Positions 53,726 through 63,565 of a stretch of DNA of 64,000 nucleotides are shown piece by piece. Position numbers and translations under genes: made by a program. Below the pieces are notes generated by a model, which was not told the origin of the DNA, ran no database searches, and saw only the letters and a list, made by a program, of their open reading frames with translations. Origin of the DNA: Vibrio cholerae (lineage in GTDB: Bacteria > Actinomycetota > Actinomycetes > Actinomycetales > Micrococcaceae); contig WNZI01000006.1 of NCBI GenBank assembly GCA_009728235.1, positions 56,963 to 120,962 of the forward strand, read 5' to 3'. The stretch's first letter is position 1. Each line of letters begins with the position of its first letter.

Positions 53726-55806
53726 CTCCGGGATTCCTGCCGCGCCTTCGCCTTCTCGATGTCCGCCTGGTAGTGGTCGTAGCCGCGGTACCGGACGGCC
53801 TCGATGACGACGCTGAAGATGACGAGGTCGAACACGACCCAGACGAGGTTGACCGATGTGCCGAGGATGTCCGCCTGCCCCAGGACCATGCGGACGAGCC
53901 CGATGACGGCGGCCGCCACGAGCAGGCCCATGGCCCACAGCTGGGGCTTCACGAGGTCCCACCGCAGCTGCTGGTCCTGCTGCAGGGTCTTCGGCGTGAC
54001 GGCGAAGTCCAGGCTCCGGCCGAGGTAGACGTTGCCGAAGGCGGAGGTGATGCACCGGATCCAGACGGGGAACAGTGCCAGCGAGTACTGCTGCCCGCGC
54101 CACGTCTTCACCCCCTTGCCGACGACGGCGAACAGCAGCTGGTTGACCAGCAGGAAGGGGATCAGGCGGACGAAGAACTCCGTGCTGATCGACTCGACCG
54201 GCAGGATCCCGAAGATCAGGTAGATGATCGGGGCGGCGATGTAGATCAGCGCGGCGAATCCGGACAGGTAACTCCACATGGTGGCCCAGTACATGAGCTT
54301 CTGGGCCATCGTCAGGCCCTTCTGGGCGAACGGGTTCTCGCGGAACATCACCTGGATGGTGCCCTGTCCCCACCGCAGGCGCTGGGTCAGCATCGAGTTG
54401 AGGTCCTCGGGAGCCAGCCCGTCCGCCAGCTTCTCGTGGTGGTAGGCCGATTCCCAGCCGAGGGAGTGCAGCCTCATGCAGGTGGCCATGTCCTCGGTGA
54501 CGGAGATGGTGGCCATCGGCATCACGGCCTGCGCCTCGCCGCTGCGGTCGGCGTTCACCGATTCGATGAGGACACGCACGGCGTCGATCGCGGCGAGGGG
54601 GGACCAGGCACGCTGTGCCAGCTGGTCCAGCGCGCTGTCGTCGACGACGGCGAGGCCCGGGGTGCTCGTCGACGCGCCCTGCAGGCCCTCCTGCAGTCCC
54701 TCGATGCCGAGGTCCTCGAGGGAGGCGAAGTCCTCGAGCGAGGCGAGGTCCTGCTGGAAGTCGGCGATGTCCGCGGCGACGAGCGAACGGCTCACGGCCG
54801 CCACCCGCTGCTGGAACTCGTAGGTGACCTCCGAGATGCCGTCGCCCTTCTGCAGGCGGCGGCGGACCCGCCGCAGGTCCTTGGCCACGAGGTCCAGCGC
54901 TTCGCTCACGCGCTCGTTCTCCGTGCCGAGGTTCTTCTTGGCCTTCTTGAGGACCTTGTCGGAGGTCTTCAGGGCCTTGTGCAGTGCGAGCTCGATCTCG
55001 GTGACGTAGCGGGTGACGCCCAGCTGCATGAGCGCCTCGCGCCGGATGATGGCGTTCGAGCCACAGAAGAAGGCCGCGTTCCAGCCGTCCTTGCCCTGCT
55101 GGATCGGTCCGTAGAACAGGGGAGCCTGGCTGCCCAGGGGGTCGGACTCCGGAACGTTGATGAAGACCTGCGGAGTCTGGACGAGGGCCATCTTCTCGTT
55201 GGTGAAGTACCCGAGCGTCTTGTCGAGGATGAGCGGGTCGGGGATCTGGTCCGCGTCGAGGATGACGAGGAACTCACCGTCCGTGGACATCAGCGCGTTG
55301 TTCAGGTTGCCCGCCTTCGCATGGCGTGGCATGTCCTTCCAGTCGGCCGACCGCGTGATCCACCCGATGCCCTCGGCCTCCGCGGCCGCGCGCACGTCGG
55401 AGCGGTTGCCGTCGTCGAGGATCCAGGTCCTGTGGGGGTAGCGGATGTCCTTCGCCGCCCGCGCCGTCGTCATGACCAGGTCGAGGGGTTCGTTGTAGGT
55501 GGTGATGAAGACGTCGACGGTGTAGCCCTCCGGCGCCTCGGGAGCCTGGCGCTTCTTCAGCTTCCAGACCGTGAAACCGAAGAGCAGGGAGTCGATGAGG
55601 GAGTAGGTCTCCGCCAGGACCAGGGGGATGGCGATCCACCATGCGTCCCAGTTGATGGAGTAGAGCCAGCGCCAGACGATGTAGTTCAGCCCCAGGACGG
55701 CCGTGACGACCACGATCGAGCGGATCAGCAGCGTCCGGCCCCCCGAGGAGTCCTTCGGCGTCCGGGCTCTTCTCGACGAAGCACCGCTCGGGGGCAATGA
55801 TCCCAT
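53722..55806 (-). CDS. Cellulose-synthase-like GT2 glycosyltransferase with helical insertion
   Basis: A 694-residue membrane glycosyltransferase of the BcsA/CesA type. Key motifs are TYNEP (103-107), DDG (131-133), DADQIPD (184-190), the catalytic SVTED (435-439) and QRLRW (475-479). Two helices precede and about six follow the GT domain. Between NAIIRR (251-256) and TED there are ~165 extra residues, strongly helical and charged (HKALKTSDKVLKKAKKNLG and EDFASLEDLGIEGLQEGL), where related enzymes have about 25. There is no C-terminal PilZ domain. It probably polymerises a beta-glucan or related exopolysaccharide, coupled to the downstream GH26/OpgC protein. Confidence 0.87.
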   Translation of the reverse strand: MGSLPPSGASSRRARTPKDSSGGRTLLIRSIVVVTAVLGLNYIVWRWLYSINWDAWWIAIPLVLAETYSLIDSLLFGFTVWKLKKRQAPEAPEGYTVDVFITTYNEPLDLVMTTARAAKDIRYPHRTWILDDGNRSDVRAAAEAEGIGWITRSADWKDMPRHAKAGNLNNALMSTDGEFLVILDADQIPDPLILDKTLGYFTNEKMALVQTPQVFINVPESDPLGSQAPLFYGPIQQGKDGWNAAFFCGSNAIIRREALMQLGVTRYVTEIELALHKALKTSDKVLKKAKKNLGTENERVSEALDLVAKDLRRVRRRLQKGDGISEVTYEFQQRVAAVSRSLVAADIADFQQDLASLEDFASLEDLGIEGLQEGLQGASTSTPGLAVVDDSALDQLAQRAWSPLAAIDAVRVLIESVNADRSGEAQAVMPMATISVTEDMATCMRLHSLGWESAYHHEKLADGLAPEDLNSMLTQRLRWGQGTIQVMFRENPFAQKGLTMAQKLMYWATMWSYLSGFAALIYIAAPIIYLIFGILPVESISTEFFVRLIPFLLVNQLLFAVVGKGVKTWRGQQYSLALFPVWIRCITSAFGNVYLGRSLDFAVTPKTLQQDQQLRWDLVKPQLWAMGLLVAAAVIGLVRMVLGQADILGTSVNLVWVVFDLVIFSVVIEAVRYRGYDHYQADIEKAKARQESRR

Positions 55807-56014
55807 GCTTCAGCACGCATCCATTCCTGCTTCGGTGCGCAGGGGCACGACGACGGTGACTTGTGTGCGCCGGGGCGGCGGCACTGAGACCTCACCGGGT
55901 CCCTCGGGACCATGAAGCATGGATTCAAAGTTACCCGAGTGGCCGAGCCGGACACGCTTGCACGGCCTATTGCGGCAATCCTGAGCAATTTTTGTGCCTG
56001 CCGGGCGAGCTGCG

Positions 56015-56701
56015 TCAGCCCATCTCGGCGTAGCGCTTCGCATGCGCCAGTGCCTCGCGCATGCCATCGGCGTCATGGACGGTCCCGTAGCCCGGGGTGT
56101 CGCGCTGGAAGCGCCAGCCCTCCGCCAACGGTCCTGCGTCCACTGCGTCGAAGCCGAACTCGTCGAGGAGCTCCACCACGGCCTGCTTCGCGTCGGCGTT
56201 GTCGCCGGCGATCGGCAGCGCCCGGCGCCCCGGAGTACCTGCGGGTGTGCCGTCGGTCGTCAGCTCCGCAGCCTGGATGTTGTTGAAGACCTTGACCACC
56301 GAGGAACCCGGGAGATGGCGCTGCACGAGTTCGCTCGTCGTCGTGCTCTCGTCCTCCAGCACGGCGATCCGGCCGTCGCGCTGGGGATAGTAGTTGCAGG
56401 TGTCGATGACCAGCTTGCCGGCGAGTGGTTCCACCGGCACGGAGGCGATGTCCTTCAGCGGGATCGTGACGACGACGACGTCGCCCCCTGTCGCCGCGTC
56501 CTCGACCGAGCCGGCACGTGCACCGTCCCCGAGTTCCGCGACGAGGTCCTGAAGTGACGCCGGTCCACGGGAGTTGCTCATGATCACGGCGTAGCCGTGG
56601 GCCACCGCGAGGCGTGCGAGCTGCGAGCCGATCTTGCCGCTGCCGATGAAACCGATGGTGCTGCGCGTGGGGGCCGCAGGGGCCGTCGTGTTGTCAGTCA
56701 T
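56015..56701 (-). CDS. NADP-dependent oxidoreductase (F420 reductase-like)
   Basis: About 228 residues from the ATG at 56701. The Rossmann motif IGFIGSGKIGSQLARLA and the phosphate-binding MSNSRGPASL are typical of NADPH:F420 oxidoreductase-like proteins, as are KLVIDTCNYYPQRDG, VVKVFNNI and PIAGDNADAKQAV. The family includes true Fno enzymes and uncharacterised NADP-binding proteins. Stand-alone gene, downstream on the same strand from the regulator pair. Confidence 0.85.
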   Translation of the reverse strand: MTDNTTAPAAPTRSTIGFIGSGKIGSQLARLAVAHGYAVIMSNSRGPASLQDLVAELGDGARAGSVEDAATGGDVVVVTIPLKDIASVPVEPLAGKLVIDTCNYYPQRDGRIAVLEDESTTTSELVQRHLPGSSVVKVFNNIQAAELTTDGTPAGTPGRRALPIAGDNADAKQAVVELLDEFGFDAVDAGPLAEGWRFQRDTPGYGTVHDADGMREALAHAKRYAEMG

Positions 56702-56728
56702 CTCCACTCCAACCGTCCTGCTCCCCAG

Positions 56729-57490
56729 TTATTCCTCATGCCCCGCGGCGTCGTCGGTCCAGACGTAGAACTTCTCGGGCCGTCCGGCCGAACCGTACTG
56801 CGGGACGATCCGCGCCTGACCGCGCGAGACGAGGAACTCCAGGTACCGGCGGGCACTGACGCGTGCCATGCCGAGCCGTCCGGCGACGTCGGACGCCGAG
56901 GTGCCCCTGCCGTGGCCGCGCAGGTCGAGCATGACGGCCTCGAGCGTGGGGCCGGACAGGCCCTTGGGCGTGATCAGCGCGGTGGAGGCAGCGCCGGCCG
57001 GGGCCGTGCCGGTCGGCCGTGCCGCCGTCGTCCGCAGGAGCTGGTCGATCCTGCCCTGGTCGAGCGACGCGGAGCCGTCGGTGGCGTGGGTGTCGAGCTC
57101 CCTCCGGTACGCCACGTAGGAGTCCAGCCGCTGGTTGAGCACCGCCGCGTTGAACGGCTTCACGAGATAGTGGAGCACTCCACCCGCCACGGCGGCGCGC
57201 ACCGTGTCGAGTTCGCGCGCAGCAGTGATGGCGATGACGTCGAGGGGTTCACCGGGCCTGTTCCGCAGGGCCCGCAGTACGTCGATGCCCGTCATGTCGG
57301 GAAGATGGATGTCCAGCAGCACGAGCCGCGGACGCAGCTCCTCGGCGAGCTCGAGGGCGCGGCGGCCCGTGTGGGCGGCGCCGACGACGTCGAACGCCCC
57401 GTGGGCGAGGAGGAACCCGGTGTGGATGCCCGCCACCTCGTGGTCGTCATCGACCACCAGCGTCGGGATCAGCGGGATGCCGGCGCTCAT
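56729..57490 (-). CDS. CitB/DcuR-type response regulator
   Basis: A 253-residue regulator. The receiver shows LVVDDDHEVAGIH, the phospho-Asp in LVLLDIHLPDMTG and the Lys in YLVKPF. The C-terminus is a winged-helix domain (TSASDVAGRLGMARVSARRY then YGSAGRPEKFYVW), as in CitB/DpiA regulators. It overlaps the kinase gene by four bases. The system lies divergent from tctCBA and presumably activates it on sensing a di- or tricarboxylate. Confidence 0.9.
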   Translation of the reverse strand: MSAGIPLIPTLVVDDDHEVAGIHTGFLLAHGAFDVVGAAHTGRRALELAEELRPRLVLLDIHLPDMTGIDVLRALRNRPGEPLDVIAITAARELDTVRAAVAGGVLHYLVKPFNAAVLNQRLDSYVAYRRELDTHATDGSASLDQGRIDQLLRTTAARPTGTAPAGAASTALITPKGLSGPTLEAVMLDLRGHGRGTSASDVAGRLGMARVSARRYLEFLVSRGQARIVPQYGSAGRPEKFYVWTDDAAGHEE

Positions 57491-59090
57491 GGCACCTGCA
57501 GGGTGGAACGAGGCGCCTCCACGAGCGACGGCGCGAGCCAGACGGTGAACTCGGCACCTCCCAGCTCGGAGTCGTCGACGACGACGTGGCCGGACCGGCG
57601 GCGCGCTATCCGGTCCACGAGGGCGAGCCCGAACCCGCGCGTTCCCGAACGGCCGCCGTCCTTGGTCGAGTAGCCGGAGGAGAAGATGCCGTCGACGTCC
57701 TCGGGCGCGATGCCCGGACCGTCATCGGAGACCGTGATGCGGACGGAGTCAGCGCTGGTCTCCAGGTGCACGACGACGTGCCCGTCGGCTCGGCCGCTGC
57801 CGGCCACCGCTTCCATCGCGTTGTCGGTCAGGATGCCGAGAACCGTCACCACGTCGGTGGTGCCGTCAGCTTCGACCGTCGAGGAGTCGTCGATGGAGAG
57901 CGTGATCCCCTTCTCGGCGGCGATGGTGCTCTTGGTCATGAGCAGGCTCGCCGCGTCCGGATCCTGGATGCCCGGCGCGATGGCCCCGGAGACGAGTGAC
58001 CCGCCGTGGCCCGAGCGGGAGATGAAATCCACCGCCTGCTCGGTCCGGCCGAGTTCCAGGAGCCCGGAGATGGTGTGCATCCGGTTGGCGAACTCGTGCG
58101 CCTGGGCCCGGAGCGCTGCGTGGCGTCGCGCTCGCCGTCGAGGTCGGTCAGGAGCTGGTAGAGCTCGGTGCGGTCCCGGAGGAGCATCACGCGCCCCACG
58201 CGCGCCCCGTCGACCAGGGCGTCCGACGTGCGGGCCAGGAGTACGCGTTCGCCCGAGAGCACGGTCTCATCCGTGTCCGCCGGATCGGTCAGGAGCTCCG
58301 CGAGGGCCGGCTCCATGACGTCCGCGGCGGGCCGGCCGGTGGCGTCGTCGTCGAGGTCGAGGAGTCTCTTGGCCTCGTCATTGAGCAGGGCGATCCGGTG
58401 CTGGGCGTCGACCGCGACCACCCCCTCACTGATGCCGTGGATCATGGCGTCGCGGGTCTCGAGGAGGGAGGCGATCTGCTCGGGCTCGAGGCGGTAGATG
58501 CGCCGCCAGACGAGCCGGGAGATCCAGATGGCACCGGCGGATCCGACGAGGGCGGCGACGATGAGCCAGGCCAGCAGGCGGGGGAGGTCCTCGTAGAGGT
58601 CGGCATCGAGTTCGGATTCGAGCGTCCCGACCGACGCCGTGCCGATGATCGCGCCATTCTCGCCGCGGATCGGCACCTTGACGCGCCAGGACCTGCCGAG
58701 CGTCCCGGTCTGCGTGCCCACGAAGGTCGCTCCGGACAGCGGGATGGACGGATCGGTGGAGACGACCTCGCCGATGAGCTCGGGGTTCGGGTGGGAGTAA
58801 CGGATGCCCTCGCGGTCGGTCACCACGACGTACGTCACGCCCGTCGACTGCCGGATGAGGTCGGCGATGGGTTGGATGGTCGCGCTCGGATCGGCCCGAT
58901 CGAACGCGTCGACGACGGACGGCAACCGGGCGACGGACTGCGCGACGCCGACCATGCGGTCCTCGTACTGCTCCCGGATCTGCATCCGCTGCATCGCGAC
59001 GGCCGTCGAGCCGGCCACGGCGACGATGACGAGGACGATGGCGAGCTGCAGGAGAAACAGCTGCGATCGAAGCGACATCGTCCTGATCAT
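57487..59090 (-). CDS. CitA/DcuS-type sensor histidine kinase (frameshifted)
   Basis: About 534 residues from the ATG at 59090 (59078 is an alternative). There are two transmembrane helices flanking a periplasmic sensor domain (ATIQPIADLIRQSTGVTYVV, YSHPNPELIGEVVSTDP), a PAS domain, a SPOB-type dimerisation helix and an ATPase domain (ILTDNAMEAVAGSG, DGPGIAPEDVDGIF). A missing G at about 58114-58118 separates GERDATQ from ALRAQAHEFANRMHTISGLL; the latter holds the phospho-His. It should detect an extracellular carboxylate. Confidence 0.85.
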
Positions 59091-59276
59091 CCCCACAGTG
59101 TGACACGCGCCGGGATCGTTCCACCCCAGCGCATCCGGCCCTTCCACCGTGACCACAAAGACCAATACGAGCACTACGACCGCATGCTGTACCCGCCGTC
59201 GGTCGGCTTCCTACCCTGAGGACAGCAGTGGTGACCCCCATCACACCCCGTAGTACATCTCAAGGAAGAGACTCCC

Positions 59277-60283
59277 ATGACGATCGATCGCACAACGGCG
59301 CGCGTTCGACCCTCACCTCCCTCGCCCTCGTCTCCGCCCTCGCCCTCTCGGCCTGTAGCTCGATGACGCAGAGCACCACCGCGGGCGACGCGGAAGGCAC
59401 CATCGAGAAGCTCACCATCGTGGTTCCCGCCGACCCGGGCGGAGGCTGGGACCAGACCGGCCGGGCCATGGAGACGGACCTCACGGAGAACGACCTCGTC
59501 GGCAACGCGTCCGTGGTCAACGTCGGCGGCGCGGGTGGCACGAACGGCCTCGCCCAGCTCGCCACCGAGACCGACCCGAACACGCTCATGGTCATGGGCT
59601 ACGTCATGGTCGGTGCGGTCGAGACGAACAACGCCGCCAATCGCATCGAGGACACGACGCCGATCGCCCGGCTCACCGAGGAACCCCTCGTCATCGTCGT
59701 CCCCGCCGACTCCCCGTACGAGACGCTGCAGGACCTGCTCGACGACATCGAGACCAAGGGCCAGGGCGTCTCCATCACGGGCGGCTCGGCCGGCGGAGCG
59801 GACCACATCCTGGCCGGATCCGTCCTGAAGGAAGCCGGTATCGCACCGGGGAGCCTGAACTACATCCCCTACTCCGGTGGCGGCGAATCCCTCGCGGCAC
59901 TGCTCGGCAACAAGGTCAACGCGGGCATCTCCGGCGTGGGCGAGTACGCGGAGCAGGTCGAGGCAGGCAAGCTGCGCGCCCTGGCGGTCTCGGGTGAGGA
60001 AGCCGCCCCGCAGCTGCCCGACGCCCCCACCCTCACCGAAGAGGGCATCGACCTGGTGCTGACCAACTGGCGTGGCGTCGTCGCTCCGGGAAGCATCGAC
60101 GAAGCCCAGGCGGACAAGCTCACACAGCTCGTGACGGACCTGCACGCGACCGACACCTGGAAGGCCACCCTCGAGGAGAACAACTGGTCGGACGCGTTCC
60201 TGTCCGGCGACGAGTTCCAGACGTTCCTCGACGAGGACATCGCCAGCGTCAAGACCACGCTCACCGACATCGGGCTGCTGTAG
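59277..60283 (+). CDS. tctC: Tripartite tricarboxylate transporter substrate-binding lipoprotein
   Basis: About 336 residues. A ribosome-binding site (AAGGAAGAG) precedes the ATG at 59277. The first ~9 codons are in a different frame from the body; a missing base near 59301-59306 would give MTIDRTTARRSTLTSLALVS. The lipobox LSACSS follows. The body is TctC-like (IVVPADPGGGWDQTGRAM, GGAGGTNGLAQL, NYIPYSGGGESLAALLGN). It binds the carboxylate outside the membrane. Confidence 0.88.
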
Positions 60284-60286
60284 TCC

Positions 60287-60829
60287 ATGAGCACCTCTGT
60301 CCAGAACGCCCCCGGGACCGGCACGGCGTCCGCTCCCGGGAAGCCGGTCGGCGAGCTGATCTTCGCGCTCATCATCGTCAGCATCGGAGTGGTCGGGTTC
60401 GTTGCCGGCGCGGGCATCCAGACACCGCCGTCGGCCAGTGACATCGGCCCCCGCGCCTTCCCGTTCGCCGTCTCGGCCCTGCTCGTCGTCGTGGGGGCCG
60501 GCCTGGTCGTCCAGGTGCTGCGCGGCCACCGCGGCGCAGCGGACGAGGGCGAGGACGTGGACCTCGACGCGAAGACCGACTGGCTCACCGTCGGCAAGCT
60601 CTCCGGGTTCGTGCTCCTGCACGCGTTCCTCATCGTTCCGCTCGGCTGGCCGGTCGCCGCGGCGATCCTCTTCTTCGGAGCGGCGTGGTCCCTGGGCGCA
60701 CGCCCCTGGTGGCGCAACCTCGTGACCGCCGTCGTCCTCGCCCTCGTGCTGCAGTTCGTCTTCGCCGGGCTCCTCGGCGTCTCGCTGCCGGCCGGCTTCC
60801 TCGAAGGGTTCGGTGTCTTCGGTGGATAA
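60287..60829 (+). CDS. tctB: Tripartite tricarboxylate transporter small membrane subunit
   Basis: A 180-residue protein of the TctB type with four transmembrane helices (LIFALIIVSIGVVGFVAGAG, FPFAVSALLVVVGAGLVVQ and two C-terminal helices). The family segment PPSASDIGPRAFP is present. It begins three bases after tctC and overlaps tctA. Confidence 0.9.
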   Translation: MSTSVQNAPGTGTASAPGKPVGELIFALIIVSIGVVGFVAGAGIQTPPSASDIGPRAFPFAVSALLVVVGAGLVVQVLRGHRGAADEGEDVDLDAKTDWLTVGKLSGFVLLHAFLIVPLGWPVAAAILFFGAAWSLGARPWWRNLVTAVVLALVLQFVFAGLLGVSLPAGFLEGFGVFGG

Positions 60830-62447
60830 CTTCTTCCTGCTGATGGACGGCTTCGCCACGGCGATGCAGCCCATGTACCTGCTCTTCGCGCTCGGCGGCG
60901 TGCTCGTCGGGACCGCCGTCGGGGTGCTGCCCGGTATCGGCCCGGCGATGACCGTCGCGCTGCTCATGCCCATCACCTACAGCCTCGAGCCGACGGCGGC
61001 GATCATCGTCTTCGCCGGTATCTACTACGGGGGCATGTACGGCGGGTCGACGACGTCGATCCTGCTCAACACCCCCGGCGAGTCCTCCTCGATCGTCACC
61101 GCACTCGAGGGCAACAAGATGGCCAAGGCCGGCAGGGGAGCGGCAGCCCTGGCGACGGCGGCGGTCGGCTCGTTCGTGGCCGGCACCATCGCAACCGTCC
61201 TGTTGAGCTTCGTGGCGCCCTACGTGGCGGCGTTCGCCGTGCAGATCGGGCCGGTCGAGTACGTGGCCCTGATGGTGGTGGCCTTCCTGACCGTCGGTGC
61301 GCTGCTCGGCTCCTCGGTGCTGCGCGGACTCGCCTCGCTCGGACTCGGTCTGTTCATCGCCCTGGTCGGCTTCGATTCGCTGACCGCCCAGCAGCGCTAC
61401 ACGTTCGGCAGTCCCTTCCTCGCCGACGGCATCGACGTCGTCCTGGTCGCCGTCGCGCTGTTCGCCGTCGGCGAGGCCCTGTACGTCGGGTCGCGGCTCC
61501 GGCACGGGCCCATCAAGGTGATCCCCGTGACCGGCGGCTGGACCAGCTGGCTGCGGAAGGACGATCTCCGCCGCTCCTGGAAGCCGTGGCTGCGCGGCAC
61601 GATGATCGGTTTCCCCGTCGGCACGATCCCCGCGGGTGGCGCCGACGTCGCCACCTTCCTGTCCTACGCCTCCGAGCGGAAGCTCGCCAAGGGCCAGAAC
61701 AAGGAGCAGTTCGGCAAGGGCGCCATCGAGGGTGTCGCTGGTCCCGAGGCGGCGAACAACGCGGCGGCAGCCGGTGTCCTGGTGCCCCTGCTGACGCTGG
61801 GCATCCCGACGACCGCGACGGCCGCCATGATGCTCGTGGCGTTCCAGCGGTATCAGATCCCGGTGGGTCCGCAGCTCTTCGAGTCCAACAGCACGCTCGT
61901 CTGGGCTCTCATCGCGAGCCTCTACGTGGGCAACCTGATGCTGCTCGTGCTGAACCTGCCGCTCGTGGGCATCTGGGTCAAGATCCTCCAGATCCCGCGT
62001 CCCTACCTGTACGCCGGGATCCTCGTGTTCGCGGTGCTGGGTGCGTTCTCCGTGAACTTCACGCCGATCGACGTGATCATCCTCCTGATCGTGGGCGTGC
62101 TCGGATTCTTCATGCGGCGCTACGGGTACCCGATCGCGCCGATGGTGGTGGGTCTGATCCTGGGGCCGATCTTCGAGAGCCAACTCCGCCGATCACTCGC
62201 GATCTCGCAGGGCGATCCCGTGGCGCTCGTACAGTCTCCGGTGGCCGCGACGATCTACGTCGTCCTCATCGTCATCTTCGCGCTGTCATTCCTGCTCAAG
62301 CGTCGCCAGCGCCAGTTCGAGGCGATGGTCGCGGCCAATGCCGACGCCCCCGCCGTCGTCCGCGGATCGGAGACGGAACCCGGAGCGCCAGTCACCGGTG
62401 CCGGCATGACCGCCACCGCACCCGACCGAGAGGACACCGACCGATGA
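60813..62447 (+). CDS. tctA: Tripartite tricarboxylate transporter large membrane subunit
   Basis: A 544-residue TctA permease with about 12 helices. Hallmarks are [40 protein letters not shown] and the later [28 protein letters not shown]. The GTG at 60813 overlaps tctB; GTG 60822 is an alternative. The C-terminal ~40 residues are cytoplasmic and variable. With TctC and TctB it forms the secondary carboxylate importer. Confidence 0.95.
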   Translation: MSSVDNFFLLMDGFATAMQPMYLLFALGGVLVGTAVGVLPGIGPAMTVALLMPITYSLEPTAAIIVFAGIYYGGMYGGSTTSILLNTPGESSSIVTALEGNKMAKAGRGAAALATAAVGSFVAGTIATVLLSFVAPYVAAFAVQIGPVEYVALMVVAFLTVGALLGSSVLRGLASLGLGLFIALVGFDSLTAQQRYTFGSPFLADGIDVVLVAVALFAVGEALYVGSRLRHGPIKVIPVTGGWTSWLRKDDLRRSWKPWLRGTMIGFPVGTIPAGGADVATFLSYASERKLAKGQNKEQFGKGAIEGVAGPEAANNAAAAGVLVPLLTLGIPTTATAAMMLVAFQRYQIPVGPQLFESNSTLVWALIASLYVGNLMLLVLNLPLVGIWVKILQIPRPYLYAGILVFAVLGAFSVNFTPIDVIILLIVGVLGFFMRRYGYPIAPMVVGLILGPIFESQLRRSLAISQGDPVALVQSPVAATIYVVLIVIFALSFLLKRRQRQFEAMVAANADAPAVVRGSETEPGAPVTGAGMTATAPDREDTDR

Positions 62448-62839
62448 GCACCATCGTCGTGGGATACGTACCCAGCGCCCTGGGCGAGGCCGCCGTCACG
62501 GAGGCGGTGCGGGAGGCGCGACGCCGGAACGCGGACCTCGTGGTCATCAACACCACGCGGGCGGACCGGCTCGTCGACCCGGCGTACGCCGACTCGGACG
62601 ACGTGTCGAAGCTCGAGGCCATGCTCGGTTCCACCGGCGTGCGCTACTCCGTGCGCCACAGCATCTCCGAGGCCACGGCGGCCGAGGAAGTGGTGGACAC
62701 GGCCGAGGAACTGGACGCCGAGCTGATCGTGATCGGGCTGCGGCATCGGACCCCGGTGGGCAAGCTGATCATGGGTTCGACGGCCCAGACCATCCTGCTC
62801 TCGGCACGCTGCAACGTCCTCGCGGTCAAGCTGGCGTGA
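62444..62839 (+). CDS. Universal stress protein family
   Basis: A 131-residue UspA-like protein from the ATG at 62444, overlapping the tctA stop (ATGA). Motifs: [20 protein letters not shown] at the start and the ATP-binding GLRHRTPVGKLIMGSTAQTI near the end. A USP coupled to a TctABC transporter is a recurrent actinobacterial arrangement; it may regulate transporter activity. Confidence 0.92.
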   Translation: MSTIVVGYVPSALGEAAVTEAVREARRRNADLVVINTTRADRLVDPAYADSDDVSKLEAMLGSTGVRYSVRHSISEATAAEEVVDTAEELDAELIVIGLRHRTPVGKLIMGSTAQTILLSARCNVLAVKLA

Positions 62840-63001
62840 GGCGGCGGTCACATCCGTTCCTTTCGATGAGGGTAAAGCTCGCCGAACCTTGTGCATTCAC
62901 CCAATACCTAGTGGGGCTTGGGTTGAGGTTCGGTGGGCATGATGGATGTATCCGGTGCAGCGAGCCCGGACTCCCGATTCGACTGATCCGAACGGACTTC
63001 C

Positions 63002-63535
63002 TTGAACTCTCTCTCCTCCCTGAGTAGGCCGGACTGGTCGGCGACCGGAAGCTCGCTCCCAGCACCGCGCGAGTTCGAGCGCCAGCGCCTGCGTTCCCTC
63101 GAACGGTCCCGGCTCCTCGACTCGGGGGACGACGAACGCTTCGACCGGATCACCCGGCAGGCCTGCAGGCAGTTCGGCGTCAGCACTGCGGTGATCTCGC
63201 TCATCGCGAAGGATCGGCAGTACCTGAAGTCCGTCGTCGGATCCTTCCCGCGCAACGTGCCGCGCGACGCGGCCTTCTGCAACGAGACCATCAAGGGGGA
63301 GACCCCCCTCGTGGTGCCCGACCTGCTGGCCGACGACCGATTTCGTACGAGCCCTCTCGTGGTGGGCGCACCCTTCATCCGGTTCTACGCCGGCGTACCG
63401 CTGCGCGGGCCGGGCGGCTGGTTCGTGGGTAGCATCTGCATCCTCGGTACCGAGCCGCGCGAACTCCGCAGAACGGACCAGGACAGGCTGTGTCTCCTCG
63501 CCGTCGAGGCCGAACTCGAGATCAACGGCAGCTGA
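63002..63535 (+). CDS. GAF-domain protein
   Basis: A 177-residue protein with a single GAF domain: RLLDSGDDERFDRITRQACR, STAVISLIAKDRQYLKSVVG, PRDAAFCNETIKGETPLVVP and FYAGVPLRGPGGWFVGSICI. This form commonly precedes GGDEF or kinase outputs, but no output domain follows. The start is uncertain: TTG at 63002 is the first in frame with weak Shine-Dalgarno support. A stand-alone sensor is likely. Confidence 0.8.
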   Translation: MNSLSSLSRPDWSATGSSLPAPREFERQRLRSLERSRLLDSGDDERFDRITRQACRQFGVSTAVISLIAKDRQYLKSVVGSFPRNVPRDAAFCNETIKGETPLVVPDLLADDRFRTSPLVVGAPFIRFYAGVPLRGPGGWFVGSICILGTEPRELRRTDQDRLCLLAVEAELEINGS

Positions 63536-63565
63536 GGCGCCAGGGCTGTCGGGTGCCGGGCGTCC

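Noticed and set aside
50976..53807. A 943-codon plus-strand open frame antisense to the GH26/OpgC gene
   Set aside because: It is the high-GC mirror of a real gene with intact motifs on the minus strand; its translation is rich in Arg, Asp, His and Gly with no recognisable domain.
53773..55800. A 675-codon plus-strand frame antisense to the glycosyltransferase
   Set aside because: Same reason: the minus strand encodes all GT2 motifs; the plus-strand product has no domains and biased composition.
59174..60976. Long minus-strand frames opposite tctC, tctB and tctA
   Set aside because: Antisense shadows of well-conserved transporter genes.
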